Assembly (NCBI GenBank): GCA_002345215.1
Contig: DDVH01000019.1
Coordinates: 1-51,997, forward strand
Reading direction: 5' to 3'
DNA length: 51,997 bases
Source: Anaerolineales bacterium UBA2317
Lineage (GTDB): Bacteria > Chloroflexota > Anaerolineae > Anaerolineales > Villigracilaceae
Below the pieces are notes generated by a model. That model was given only the letters and a program-made list of their open reading frames with translations, ran no database searches and was not told where the DNA came from. Within the stretch, counting starts at the first letter, position 1. The number at the start of each line of letters is the position of its first letter. Of this stretch, positions 41,541 through 49,848 are shown in pieces. The translations under genes were made by a program, and so were the position numbers.

Positions 41541-42362
41541 ATGCCTGAACTTCCCGAAGTTGAAACCGTTGCACGAAGAATAGAAAAAGATATCCTTGGC
41601 AAAACCATCGTCTCTGCCGATGTGCGTTGGGCGCGAACTTTAGCAACCCCATCCGTAAAAAAATTCAAAGAGCAGATCAAAGGACAGAAGATAAAAGGCA
41701 TTTCAAGGCGGGCGAAATACATCAATATCTTGCTAGAAAATTACAATCTCCTAATACATTTGAAAATGAGCGGCGATTTGACCGTGAGAAAAGGTAAAAT
41801 TAAACCTGAAAAACACGACCGCCTCATTCTTGACCTCAAACTGCCCAACAGCGGAATCAGTCAACTTGCCTTCAACGACACTCGCAAATTCGGCAAAGTT
41901 TGGCTTACCAATCAACCCGAAAAATTTTTAGGTAAGTTAGGTCCAGAACCTTTAGAAAAAGATTTCACATCACAATGGTTATATGAAAATTTGCGAAAGC
42001 GAAAACGCCAAATCAAACCATTGTTATTAGATCAAACATTTTTAGCAGGCGTTGGCAACATTTATGCGGATGAGTCTTTGCACATAGCAAAAATCCACCC
42101 GCAGGCGTTGTCTAATGTTGTAACGCTGAAACAGGCTGAGGCGTTGCATGAAGCGATTGTGTCAGTTCTAAAAGAAGGAATCCGCCGTAATGGTGCATCT
42201 ATTGATTGGGTCTATCGCGGTGGTGAATATCAAAATTATTTTCGCGTGTACGACCATGAAGATGAACCTTGTATGGTGTGTGGCACAAAAATAAAAAAGA
42301 TCGTCCTTGGGCAACGTGGAACTCATTTTTGTCCGAAGTGCCAAAAAGTTGAAAGGAAATAA
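41541..42362 (+). CDS. mutM: formamidopyrimidine-DNA glycosylase (Fpg/MutM)
   Basis: 273-aa bifunctional glycosylase/AP-lyase for oxidised purines. MPELPEVETVAR supplies the catalytic Pro1 and Glu2 after Met removal; HLKMSGDLTV and the LLDQTFLAGVGNIYADESLH helix-hairpin region follow. A C-terminal zinc finger has CMVCGTK and CPKC. It starts 6 nt after a TAAACT box, another leaderless-looking start. Confidence 0.96.
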   Translation: MPELPEVETVARRIEKDILGKTIVSADVRWARTLATPSVKKFKEQIKGQKIKGISRRAKYINILLENYNLLIHLKMSGDLTVRKGKIKPEKHDRLILDLKLPNSGISQLAFNDTRKFGKVWLTNQPEKFLGKLGPEPLEKDFTSQWLYENLRKRKRQIKPLLLDQTFLAGVGNIYADESLHIAKIHPQALSNVVTLKQAEALHEAIVSVLKEGIRRNGASIDWVYRGGEYQNYFRVYDHEDEPCMVCGTKIKKIVLGQRGTHFCPKCQKVERK

Positions 42363-42363
42363 T

Positions 42364-43143
42364 ATGGAACTTAATTTCGCAATGACAACTATTCCTACAA
42401 TTTTATTGTGGGTGATTGGTTTGGTTGTATTTGGCATTGGGGCATTGCTTGGTTATGTAAACATGAATATTGATGCGCGTAAAAAAATTGATGCGATGGA
42501 AACGAATGCAGAAATTATGCGCACCGAATCTGAAAGAAAACTTGCCGATGCTGAAAAGAAATTAGAAGAAGCACAATTGTTGCGTGCCAATACGCCTGGC
42601 GGTGTGGATTTTGAAAGCTTATTGCGCCTGAAAAAAGAAAATAATAAAGTAGTGGTTGAAATGGATGGGAAGATATTGAGTGGTGCATTATCACCAGATG
42701 GAAAAAAACGTTTACTTGAATTAATTTCACATGTGCGCCCGTTTATCGAAGGTGGGCAACCCGCTCAACAACCTGCTGTTAAACATGATGTAAAAACACA
42801 ACCGCCTCCACCTTCTTTTACACCTGCTTCACCTGTGACAAGTGAGGTTAAGCCTGTATCTATTTTTGCAACTGGTAAACCTGCAAAAAAACTTGACCCC
42901 GAAAAAGAATTTGCATTGTTAAGCATCGTGCAACAAATTGATTCTGTATTGCAGAAAAAATTAGTAGGCACACCGCTAGAAGATAAAAAAATCTCTTTGA
43001 AAGATTCACCTCAAGGTGCTGTCGAAGTATATGTTGGCTTGCAAAAATACGAGTCAATAGACGATGTGCCAGACGAGAAAATCAGATCTATTATCCGCGC
43101 TTCCATTTCGGAATGGGAAAATAAACATATTCCGGGTTTGTAA
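42364..43143 (+). CDS. uncharacterised membrane-anchored coiled-coil protein
   Basis: 259 aa. There is one N-terminal membrane segment (about 10-32, TILLWVIGLVVFGIGALLGYV), a coiled coil (about 40-75), a Pro/Thr-rich linker (about 140-175) and a compact C-terminal domain (about 185-259). I recognise no family. It begins 1 nt after mutM with AAGGA upstream and is co-transcribed. Its job cannot be inferred from the domains. Confidence 0.68.
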   Translation: MELNFAMTTIPTILLWVIGLVVFGIGALLGYVNMNIDARKKIDAMETNAEIMRTESERKLADAEKKLEEAQLLRANTPGGVDFESLLRLKKENNKVVVEMDGKILSGALSPDGKKRLLELISHVRPFIEGGQPAQQPAVKHDVKTQPPPPSFTPASPVTSEVKPVSIFATGKPAKKLDPEKEFALLSIVQQIDSVLQKKLVGTPLEDKKISLKDSPQGAVEVYVGLQKYESIDDVPDEKIRSIIRASISEWENKHIPGL

Positions 43144-43318
43144 TAATTTTTGCTAAGACTCTTCTAAATTTAGAACGAGAAGCGGGAGAAGCATTAGCTT
43201 ACAAACCCGTTAATTGTCTAACAATCGTAGGGTAATCGTAGGTTTTGCGTCAAGTACTTTTTGTGCAGACATGATAAATTTGCACTCGTAAGGTGATTTC
43301 TCTTCTCCTCCTTTCAAG
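43144..43318 (+). other. possible structured leader, no ORF seen
   Basis: About 175 nt with no convincing gene. CGGG...CCCG around AAGC/GCTT (about 43180-43213) and a direct AATCGTAGG pair suggest folded RNA, but no riboswitch or ncRNA class is recognised. The promoter of the next gene lies downstream, so this may be the 3' end of the preceding transcript. Confidence 0.3.
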
Positions 43319-43345
43319 AGAACCGCGGTCGGCGTCCGCGGTTCT
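43319..43345 (+). terminator. GC-rich hairpin before the TyrA-like gene
   Basis: AGAACCGCGG (43319-43328) pairs perfectly with CCGCGGTTCT (43336-43345) around TCGGCGT. The following TGTAATTT is a weak T-run. TATAAT for the next gene follows at 43361-43366. Confidence 0.65.
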
Positions 43346-43360
43346 TGTAATTTAAGCGGA

Positions 43361-43366
43361 TATAAT
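43361..43366 (+). promoter_or_regulatory. predicted -10 box of the TyrA-like gene
   Basis: TATAAT 30 nt before the ATG at 43397, which is preceded by AGTGAGGAAG. No clear -35 is seen at 17 nt; the hairpin occupies it. Confidence 0.5.
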
Positions 43367-43396
43367 CTAAAAAATTACACATAGAGTGAGGAAGAT

Positions 43397-44386
43397 ATGC
43401 CTGTTCAAATCACAATTATCGGTTTAGGGCAAACGGGGGCATCTATTGGGTTGGCACTTGCCGCACATAAAGACCTAATTTCAGTTACCGGACATGACAA
43501 AGATTACAGCGCCGAAACACGCGCAAAAAAGATTGGCGCAGTAGATACCACCAATCACAACCTGCCAAGTTCAGTAGAACAAGCCGATTTAATCATTTTA
43601 GCCATTCCCATTCACCAAATTCGTGAAACTTTTGAATTTATCAAACAAGATATAAAAAAAGATGCTGTACTAATTGAATTATCGCCCGTTAAGGCTGAAG
43701 TTGCAAAATGGGCAAAAGAAATTTTACCCAGCCACTGCCACTATATCGGACTCGTCCCCTCAATTGGACCTAGCTACTTAGATAAGATAGAAACGCTTCA
43801 AGCCGCGCCTCAACCTGATTTATTTTCCCGAAGCATTTTCTTACTCTCAGCCCCAGCTGGGACGCCCGGCGAAGCGGTCAAATTAGCCACAGATTTTGTA
43901 GGATTACTCGGCGCCAAAACATTGTTAACAGATGCAGTCGAGTCAGATGGGTTAATATCCTCATCTTATTTATTACCTCAAATTATTTCTGCTTCCTTAT
44001 TAAATGCCACGATTGGTCAACCCGGTTGGCAAGAAGCACAAAAAGTTGCCAGCCGAGCATATTTCTCCGCCTCCAATGCCTTTTCAGAACAGGATGATGC
44101 CGAGACATTAACTTCACTATCTTTTCAAAACCGTGAAAACTTAATCCGTGCAGTGGATAAAATGATTCAATCTATGCTCTCTCTGCGAGATGACCTTGAA
44201 AATAAAGACGAAGCCTCATTCAAAGAGCGATTGAAAGAAGTACAAGAAGGTCGTTCAAAATGGTTAGATGAAAGATATAAAGGCGAATGGGGAGCTATCA
44301 AAGAAGAAAAATATGAAAAAATTTCGGTAATGGAATCATTACTCGGCTCCAAATTAGGCAAACGGTTTACTCCAAAAGACAAATGA
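43397..44386 (+). CDS. TyrA-like (prephenate dehydrogenase family) NAD-binding protein
   Basis: 329 aa. The N-terminal Rossmann fold ITIIGLGQTGASIGLALAA (NAD/NADP GxGxxG) is followed by the strand ILAIPIHQIRE and IELSPVKAEVAKW, as in prephenate dehydrogenases. The C-terminal helical dimerisation half follows. The family motif HPMAG, carrying a key active-site His, is replaced by VPSIGP (about 120-125). It may therefore be a paralogue acting on another carboxylic acid, not a tyrosine-pathway enzyme. It ends in ATGA overlap with the GIY-YIG gene. Confidence 0.72.
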   Translation: MPVQITIIGLGQTGASIGLALAAHKDLISVTGHDKDYSAETRAKKIGAVDTTNHNLPSSVEQADLIILAIPIHQIRETFEFIKQDIKKDAVLIELSPVKAEVAKWAKEILPSHCHYIGLVPSIGPSYLDKIETLQAAPQPDLFSRSIFLLSAPAGTPGEAVKLATDFVGLLGAKTLLTDAVESDGLISSSYLLPQIISASLLNATIGQPGWQEAQKVASRAYFSASNAFSEQDDAETLTSLSFQNRENLIRAVDKMIQSMLSLRDDLENKDEASFKERLKEVQEGRSKWLDERYKGEWGAIKEEKYEKISVMESLLGSKLGKRFTPKDK

Positions 44387-44622
44387 CTTGTTTTTGTTAC
44401 ATCCTCGAATGTTCAGACGGCACCTTATACACAGGCTGGACAGTTAATATTGAAAAACGCTTGATTCAACATAACAAAGGTCTAGGCGCGAGATATACAC
44501 GCACTAGATTACCCGTTAAAGTTGTATATGTTGAAGAACAGCCAGATAAAATCACTGCCTTAAAACGAGAAAGAGCCATCAAGGCTCTCCCACGTAAAAA
44601 GAAATTGGAATTATTTTTATAA
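44383..44622 (+). CDS. GIY-YIG nuclease-domain protein (YhbQ-like)
   Basis: 79 aa consisting only of the GIY-YIG domain: CYILECSDGTLYTGWTVN (GIY...YxG), then RLIQHNKGLGARYTRTRLPVKVVYVE with the Arg and the following EQPDKITALKRERAIKALPRKKK, including the metal-binding Glu. It belongs to the small YhbQ/UvrC-N-like group of uncharacterised nucleases. It overlaps the TyrA-like gene by 4 nt, and its stop is 1 nt from yebC. Confidence 0.88.
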   Translation: MTCFCYILECSDGTLYTGWTVNIEKRLIQHNKGLGARYTRTRLPVKVVYVEEQPDKITALKRERAIKALPRKKKLELFL

Positions 44623-44623
44623 C

Positions 44624-45376
44624 TTACGCATTTTCAAGCGCGGCTAACACTTCATCACTCATTTTGACGTTGTGATACACATCTTGCACGTCATCTAATT
44701 CTTCAAGACCTTCAATCATTTTCATCACTTGCAAAGTTTCTTCTACGCCGAGTTCTATTTCTTGTTTAGCGACAAAGCTCAAACCCGCTTCAGCAGGTTG
44801 AACGTTAGATTTGTGAAGCGCATCGGCAATCGTTTTGAAGGATTCTACTGCTCCATAAATTTCAATCGTGTCGCCATGGTCGAAAACATCATCTGCGCCG
44901 GCTTCAATGCCGAGTTCAAAGGCTTTATCAAAATTCATGGCAGTAGATGGGAATGAGAAATAAGATTTTCTATCAAATTGCCAACCGACTGCGCCAGCCT
45001 CTGCCATGTTGCCGCCTTTGCTAAAAGCGTGGCGGACATCTGAAATGGTGCGATTGCGATTATCGGTGACACAAACTGCCATGATGGCTGAGCCGTTTGG
45101 ACCATATCCTTCTAATACCATTTCTTCCCAATTGCCGCCTTCTTTATCTTCGCCAGTTCCTTTTTTGATGGCACGTTCGATATTATCTTTGGGCATGTTT
45201 TCGGCACGGGCTTTATCTACTGCAAGGCGTAAGCGGAAGTTTGTTTCGGGGTCGCCACCGCCATCGCGAGAGGCAATGCTGATTTCACGGGCAAGGCGTG
45301 TGAAAATTGCGCCACGTTTGGCATCTGCTGCGCCTTTTTTTCGTTTAATGGTAGACCACTTGGAATGACCAGACAT
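44624..45376 (-). CDS. yebC: YebC/PmpR-family protein
   Basis: 250 aa. The N-terminal MSGHSKWSTIKRKKGAADAKRG is diagnostic. ENMPKDNIERAIKKGTGE, GPNGSAIMAVCVTDNRNRTISDVRHAFSK and the C-terminal acidic part follow. It is annotated as a transcriptional regulator; recent work on the family points to a ribosome-associated role in translating proline stretches. Promoter TATAAT is at 45411-45416 on the minus strand, with AAGGAG before the ATG. Confidence 0.95.
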   Translation of the reverse strand: MSGHSKWSTIKRKKGAADAKRGAIFTRLAREISIASRDGGGDPETNFRLRLAVDKARAENMPKDNIERAIKKGTGEDKEGGNWEEMVLEGYGPNGSAIMAVCVTDNRNRTISDVRHAFSKGGNMAEAGAVGWQFDRKSYFSFPSTAMNFDKAFELGIEAGADDVFDHGDTIEIYGAVESFKTIADALHKSNVQPAEAGLSFVAKQEIELGVEETLQVMKMIEGLEELDDVQDVYHNVKMSDEVLAALENA

Positions 45377-45460
45377 ACAACTTCTCCTTCAAAATACAAA
45401 ATGCGTCGGGATTATACCATTTTCAATTTTTGATTTTAGATTGACGATTTTAGATTTTTA

Positions 45461-45530
45461 CCACAGAGACCACAAAGAGCACTGAGGAAGTTTTTAAGAA
45501 TCTCTGTGAACTCTGTGTTCTCAGTGGTGA
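45461..45530. repeat. CACAGAG-type inverted repeat
   Basis: ACCACAGAGACCACAAAGAG pairs with CTCTGTGAACTCTGTGTTCTCAG. It shares TTTTTAAGAATCTCTGTG with 18378-18432. Just before it, ATTTTAGATTGACGATTTTAGATT (45433-45456) is a separate short tandem pattern. Together they fill the 169-nt gap between yebC and the MFS gene. Confidence 0.78.
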
Positions 45531-45545
45531 AAATATTTTCCAAAT

Positions 45546-46829
45546 TTACATTCCTTTTGCCCGTTCAGCCATTTGATTTCTCAAATCATTCGCATCTTTA
45601 TCAATCGTGAAGATAGCTCCTAAATATAAGAAGAAGCATAATCCCCAAGCAATCGTGCAGATTAAGAGAATGGCGGTTTTCAAATCTATCGCATCGGCAA
45701 TCACACCTGTAATAATCGGAGCAAATGCCGCGCCAGCATTTTCAATAAAATATGAAGTTGCTTGTGCAGTAGAGCGGATTTCAGGAACAGTTACATCATA
45801 AACCGTTGCAATCACATTGGGTGATGAAAGCGCCATAAAAATTGCAGTCAGGCACATAAAAATAAAGAATTGATTTTGTGCTTCGATCGGTGTGTTTAAT
45901 GCGAAGTACATAAAAATTGCACCCATCAACACGCCTATGCTTGAAACGATAATTCTGCCTTTGTTGGTGCGTTTGAAAGCAAGGTCACCTAAGAATCCGC
46001 CAAGGAAATAACTGCCAGCCAGAATCAAAATTACAGGCGCCATCGTGAATAAGATTCCGTCAGCATCATAGCCACGTTCTGTTTCAAGATAGCCAAAAAA
46101 GAAATAGGTAATTACTGTCCATGGGAAAACGCCAGCAAAACCTTGTAAAAAGATAAACCACATGGTTTTCTTTTTAAAAATTTCTTTTACTTCTGCCCAC
46201 GAAAATTTGAAAGTTTGCATTTCAGGCATGTTTTCAAATTCAGGTTCAGCTTTCCCACGTGGCATATCTTTAACGAAGAAGAAAATCAAAACTGCAATCA
46301 CAATTCCTAAACCACCGGTGATGAAGAAAACATTTCTCCACCCGCCAATAGCAGGCGCGACCATTAATGCGAGAATTGTCCCAAGTAAATAACCAAGTGG
46401 TTGAGCAAGTTGCAAAATGCCATAAATTTTCCCGCGTAAGTTTGGACCGAAATAATCCGCTATCAGCGTGTACACACCCGGATATGAAGAATCATCTATC
46501 CCCGTAGATGCACGAGTCGCTAAAAATCCGCCAAACGTTCTTACAATTGCATTCAACCAAGTCGTCGCGCCCCAAATAAAAGATGCAATGCCTAATAACT
46601 TAGCACGTGCATAACGGTCGTATAAATATCCCCACACTGGATATAAAATTGTCGCCACAATCAATGCCCCTGAATTTACCAAACCCCATTGCGTGTTATT
46701 AATTTGAAAATCTTCACTGATTTGCACTTGCAAAGACCCAATCATCAATTTATCCGTTTGATGCAAAAGAATAAAAAAGAAAAATACAACAACCACGAAC
46801 CAGCGATAGCGTGAATTTTCAGGGGACAT
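45546..46829 (-). CDS. MFS transporter, Spinster-like
   Basis: 427 aa with 12 membrane segments. The loop between segments 2 and 3 carries GYLYDRYARAKLLG (the G-x-x-x-D-R-x-x-R-like MFS motif A). The stretch ATRASTGIDDSSYPGVYTLIADYFGPN is typical of Spinster-type transporters, which move sphingolipid-like molecules, sugars or aromatic acids. The substrate here is unknown. The ATG at 46829 has GAGG upstream; TTG at 46841 is less likely. Confidence 0.85.
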   Translation of the reverse strand: MSPENSRYRWFVVVVFFFFILLHQTDKLMIGSLQVQISEDFQINNTQWGLVNSGALIVATILYPVWGYLYDRYARAKLLGIASFIWGATTWLNAIVRTFGGFLATRASTGIDDSSYPGVYTLIADYFGPNLRGKIYGILQLAQPLGYLLGTILALMVAPAIGGWRNVFFITGGLGIVIAVLIFFFVKDMPRGKAEPEFENMPEMQTFKFSWAEVKEIFKKKTMWFIFLQGFAGVFPWTVITYFFFGYLETERGYDADGILFTMAPVILILAGSYFLGGFLGDLAFKRTNKGRIIVSSIGVLMGAIFMYFALNTPIEAQNQFFIFMCLTAIFMALSSPNVIATVYDVTVPEIRSTAQATSYFIENAGAAFAPIITGVIADAIDLKTAILLICTIAWGLCFFLYLGAIFTIDKDANDLRNQMAERAKGM

Positions 46830-46863
46830 AAAACCTCGCAACGAGAAATGAGATATAAAATCA

Positions 46864-46893
46864 AAAAGGCAGTCTCTGAAGAGACTGCCTTTT
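46864..46893. terminator. strong terminator between small membrane protein and MFS genes
   Basis: AAAAGGCAGTCTC (46864-46876) pairs perfectly with GAGACTGCCTTTT (46881-46893) around TGAA. Flanking A and T runs make it bidirectional. It ends the 46908-47051 minus-strand gene. Confidence 0.9.
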
Positions 46894-46907
46894 ATTATAA
46901 ATTTATT

Positions 46908-47051
46908 TTAGCGATTTAAGATGAACAACACGCCTGCGATTAATGCACACACACCTGCAATCACATTTCCCAATGGGAAGCCTACACCAAGTAAAGCCAA
47001 CCCTGCAATAATCAAATATACACCGAGCAAAATCCATTTTAAGTTTCTCAT
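46908..47051 (-). CDS. 47-residue small membrane protein
   Basis: Unrecognised but well supported. ATG at 47051 is preceded by AAAGGAG, and the 47-aa product begins MRNLKWILLGVYLIIAG. It contains two adjacent membrane segments (about 5-22 and 27-44), the second being VIAGVCALIAGVLFIL, and ends NR. A strong terminator follows. It is similar in size and pattern to small two-helix DUF-type membrane proteins; no function can be assigned. Confidence 0.82.
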   Translation of the reverse strand: MRNLKWILLGVYLIIAGLALLGVGFPLGNVIAGVCALIAGVLFILNR

Positions 47052-47095
47052 GGTAAAAATCTCCTTTGTGGTTAAAACACAAAATTTATTTTTAG

Positions 47096-48313
47096 TTACA
47101 GATTTTCCTCTGAAATAATTTCACTTGCTAATTTTTTTAATTCATCCGCATTTGAAACTTTTGCAGAATCAAAATATTGTTCCAACAAATCCATCGGACT
47201 CAAACTGCTCACCACTTGCCCTTCCGCAATGCGCACACGCGCTTCACTTTGTGGGCGTTTCACCAAATGAAATTCAAATGCTGTTTCAGCATATTTTCGC
47301 AAAGCAGATTCATCAATTAACGAATCCCATTCTCTTGGATATTTAACCGTCAACCTGACAATCGCCTCAGACATTTCTTTTGGATTTGGCAATTGCTCTT
47401 TGAGGAATTTCGTTGTCTCTTCACTGGACTTCAAACTGGTTCTGCAATCTATAAATTTTCTTACGCCTGATAATTGAATCCATTCTATTTTTGTTTCTTC
47501 GCCTTTTTCAACATCCGCAATGACAAAGAATCTATCTTCTTTGATTTCACCAAAGTCCACGCGTTCAATTGAGCCGGGATAAATCACCGGAGGTTGATTG
47601 CCTTCGTTTACATCTTGCGGTTTGTGAATGTGACCCATGGCCACATAATTAAATTTTGGATTCTTTACCAAACTGCCAGATAAAACTAAATCATTCCCAA
47701 GCATGACGAGTCTTTCACCGCCATATTTTGCGCCTTCAATAGAAGCATGAGCCGTTAGCACAATTGGCAAAGATGAATCACATTCTTCTAACCAACCTTC
47801 GATTACTTCCCCAATATTATCTTCAATACGTGAGAATGCTTCTTTAGAATCAGTTTCACCGGTCACAGCCATTAATCCAGAACGAGCAATCCATGGCATA
47901 GCAATCACTTGAAGTGGCAAATTCCATAAATCTTCTGACTTTAATAAACAAGGTGAATCTAAAACTTTAATAAACGGTACTTGTAATGTTTTGAATTCTT
48001 GTAAGGCGTGAGCGCGACCAATAGCCGGAGAAATATCATGATTGCCAACCAAAAGTAAAGTTGGAATCTGCGCTTGAGATAATTTCATAATGCGTTTGCC
48101 CCATTCGCGCTGAAATGTCGGTGATGGTGAACGGTCTTTATATGCATCCCCCGCAAAGATGACCATATCCACTTTTTGTTGAATCGCTGTATCAACAATC
48201 GTATCTAATGATTTGAGAAAATCTAAAACACGCAATGGCAAACCGGAAGCAGGGTCATGCTTGCCATAGTTTGCCATGTCAATGTGGGCATCTGCAAAGT
48301 GTAATATCTTCAT
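47096..48313 (-). CDS. SbcD/Mre11-like DNA exonuclease subunit
   Basis: 405 aa calcineurin-like phosphoesterase of the SbcD/Mre11 branch. FADAHIDM (Asp-His metal ligands), FAGDAYKD, LLVGNHDI, TAHASIEG and AMGHIHKPQ (final His ligands) are all present. It normally partners with the SbcC/Rad50 ATPase to clear hairpins and double-strand ends, but no sbcC is in this window. The ATG at 48313 is used, 7 nt after TATGAT; upstream in-frame codons cross a repeat element. Confidence 0.88.
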   Translation of the reverse strand: MKILHFADAHIDMANYGKHDPASGLPLRVLDFLKSLDTIVDTAIQQKVDMVIFAGDAYKDRSPSPTFQREWGKRIMKLSQAQIPTLLLVGNHDISPAIGRAHALQEFKTLQVPFIKVLDSPCLLKSEDLWNLPLQVIAMPWIARSGLMAVTGETDSKEAFSRIEDNIGEVIEGWLEECDSSLPIVLTAHASIEGAKYGGERLVMLGNDLVLSGSLVKNPKFNYVAMGHIHKPQDVNEGNQPPVIYPGSIERVDFGEIKEDRFFVIADVEKGEETKIEWIQLSGVRKFIDCRTSLKSSEETTKFLKEQLPNPKEMSEAIVRLTVKYPREWDSLIDESALRKYAETAFEFHLVKRPQSEARVRIAEGQVVSSLSPMDLLEQYFDSAKVSNADELKKLASEIISEENL

Positions 48314-48331
48314 ATTTTTTATCATAATCGC

Positions 48332-48378
48332 TGGTTGAGTAGCCTTGAGCGGTTTTTGCGAAAGGCGTATCGAAACCA
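48332..48378. repeat. GGTCGAGTAG-type palindromic repeat
   Basis: TGGTTGAGTAGCC... and ...GGCGTATCGAAACCA pair as an imperfect hairpin. It sits 5 nt upstream of the SbcD -10 box, so it may affect that promoter. Confidence 0.8.
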
Positions 48379-48424
48379 ACAGTTAATAAAATACTTTTGT
48401 TAATTTTACTTGCTTTGTAAACTA

Positions 48425-48459
48425 TTGGTCTCGATACGTGCTTCACACTACTCGACCAA
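48425..48459. repeat. GGTCGAGTAG-type palindromic repeat
   Basis: TTGGTCTCGATACGTG and CACACTACTCGACCAA pair as a hairpin. It lies between the C39 peptidase gene end and the previous copy, opposite in orientation to it. Confidence 0.8.
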
Positions 48460-48471
48460 CGAATTTATATT

Positions 48472-49842
48472 TTACGGCTGGACTCCAAGTTCTTGTAAGG
48501 CTTGCACTGCCGGAAACCAATTGGCATGGACTTGAAGCGCGGCACGATAATCTGCAATGGCTGAATTGGTATCACCAATCATGTAATAAGCACGTCCGCG
48601 CCAAAGGAGAGATTCTTCAAGAGTCGGCGTTGAAATTGTATCGTTTAATGTCGTAGTCGCTAAATTAATCACATCTTGATAGCGTGCAGAATAATAGTAA
48701 GCAAAGTATGGACCTGTTTGATACCACATCATGCGAAATGGGCGATTGCCTTCGCTTGTATCCCAAGCGGCATATAAGCGAAAGGCTTGGTCAAATGCGA
48801 TGGCGGCATCGGCATATTGAAATAAAGCAACATGACTTGTGCCTTTGTTAAACCATGCGAAGAATGAATTATTCCCTTCAATTTCTTGTGTTTCGCGTTC
48901 TGCAATTTCTAGAGCATGATTCGCCGCCCACGTTTCATCTGCCCATGGACCAAGCAGATTCAATACTTCGGCTTCGCGTTCGGCAGGATATACAACTATA
49001 AATAAGTAATTAAATGAACGCCAGCCATCAATATAATCTTCGTAGGTGCTTAATAAATCTTTACCGGGTTTGAGATAAGCATCTTGGACGATAAATCCAC
49101 CTCTTTCATCGTCATAACCAGTTGTGAAAAGATAATGACCAAGCCAGTCAATTTTGCCGGTGTAATCGCGTTCGTAATATCCTTTTTCAACCACGACTGG
49201 AAAGCCTGCGGCGATTAACTTTTTGATTAATTGTATGTCACCACCAAGCCGTGACAATGCACGATATTCTGTCGTTTGAAAATTGACAAAGTCTACTAAT
49301 TCATACGGCATGACGTTTTTATCAGGTAAGCCACGTTCAATAAAAGTCTTTTTTGTATCAGGTGAACCGGGTTTGACGACCATGGCTACATCATCACGAT
49401 CACCACCCCAGCCCCAGAAATTTAATGCCATTGTTAAATTTGCAGGTCCGCAATAATTCCAGCGATTGTGTTGGTCAACATACACGACTCCATCTAGCAC
49501 AACGGATGCAGGAAGTGGTTCGGATGTAGCAGTCGGTTGAGATGTAGAAGCAGGTTTCACCGTAGGAGTTGAAGCGGGAGTTAATGTCAGCATCATTTCT
49601 GCGCGAGCAGTTCCAACTGCGGTTTCGACAGTCAATGGGTTTTGAGTTTGTTCACTTGGTTGAAATACAGCTTCGCTGGGCGGGTTGAAAAAATATACGA
49701 TGCGTGTGCGTAGAAGTTCAACGCGTGTGGAGAGGCGATCGTGTACGGGCGGGAGAAAGTAAATGCCAATGATAAGCAGAATGCCGATTGGGACGTACCA
49801 TTTTTTGTTGATACTTTTTAATTTATTTATTACATTATTCAT
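48472..49842 (-). CDS. membrane-anchored C39-family peptidase with TPR C-terminus
   Basis: 456 aa: one N-terminal membrane segment (about 14-33), a Ser/Thr/Pro-rich linker (about 85-112), a papain-like C39 domain with catalytic Cys131 (NYCGPANLTMAL), His236 (WLGHYLF) and Asp254 (FIVQDAY), and a C-terminal TPR-like region (about 290-455). It probably acts outside the cell membrane. The protease target is unknown. It has TATAAT 6 nt before the ATG, a predicted leaderless start; an in-frame start at 49860 lies before the box. Confidence 0.85.
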   Translation of the reverse strand: MNNVINKLKSINKKWYVPIGILLIIGIYFLPPVHDRLSTRVELLRTRIVYFFNPPSEAVFQPSEQTQNPLTVETAVGTARAEMMLTLTPASTPTVKPASTSQPTATSEPLPASVVLDGVVYVDQHNRWNYCGPANLTMALNFWGWGGDRDDVAMVVKPGSPDTKKTFIERGLPDKNVMPYELVDFVNFQTTEYRALSRLGGDIQLIKKLIAAGFPVVVEKGYYERDYTGKIDWLGHYLFTTGYDDERGGFIVQDAYLKPGKDLLSTYEDYIDGWRSFNYLFIVVYPAEREAEVLNLLGPWADETWAANHALEIAERETQEIEGNNSFFAWFNKGTSHVALFQYADAAIAFDQAFRLYAAWDTSEGNRPFRMMWYQTGPYFAYYYSARYQDVINLATTTLNDTISTPTLEESLLWRGRAYYMIGDTNSAIADYRAALQVHANWFPAVQALQELGVQP

Positions 49843-49848
49843 AAAATG

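Noticed and set aside
46921..47118. Plus-strand ORF of 65 codons
   Set aside because: It is antisense to the 47-aa membrane protein gene, which has the Shine-Dalgarno and hydrophobic pattern.
48438..48656. Plus-strand ORF over a repeat near the C39 gene
   Set aside because: It is made of repeat sequence and the reverse of a TPR-coding region with no start signal.
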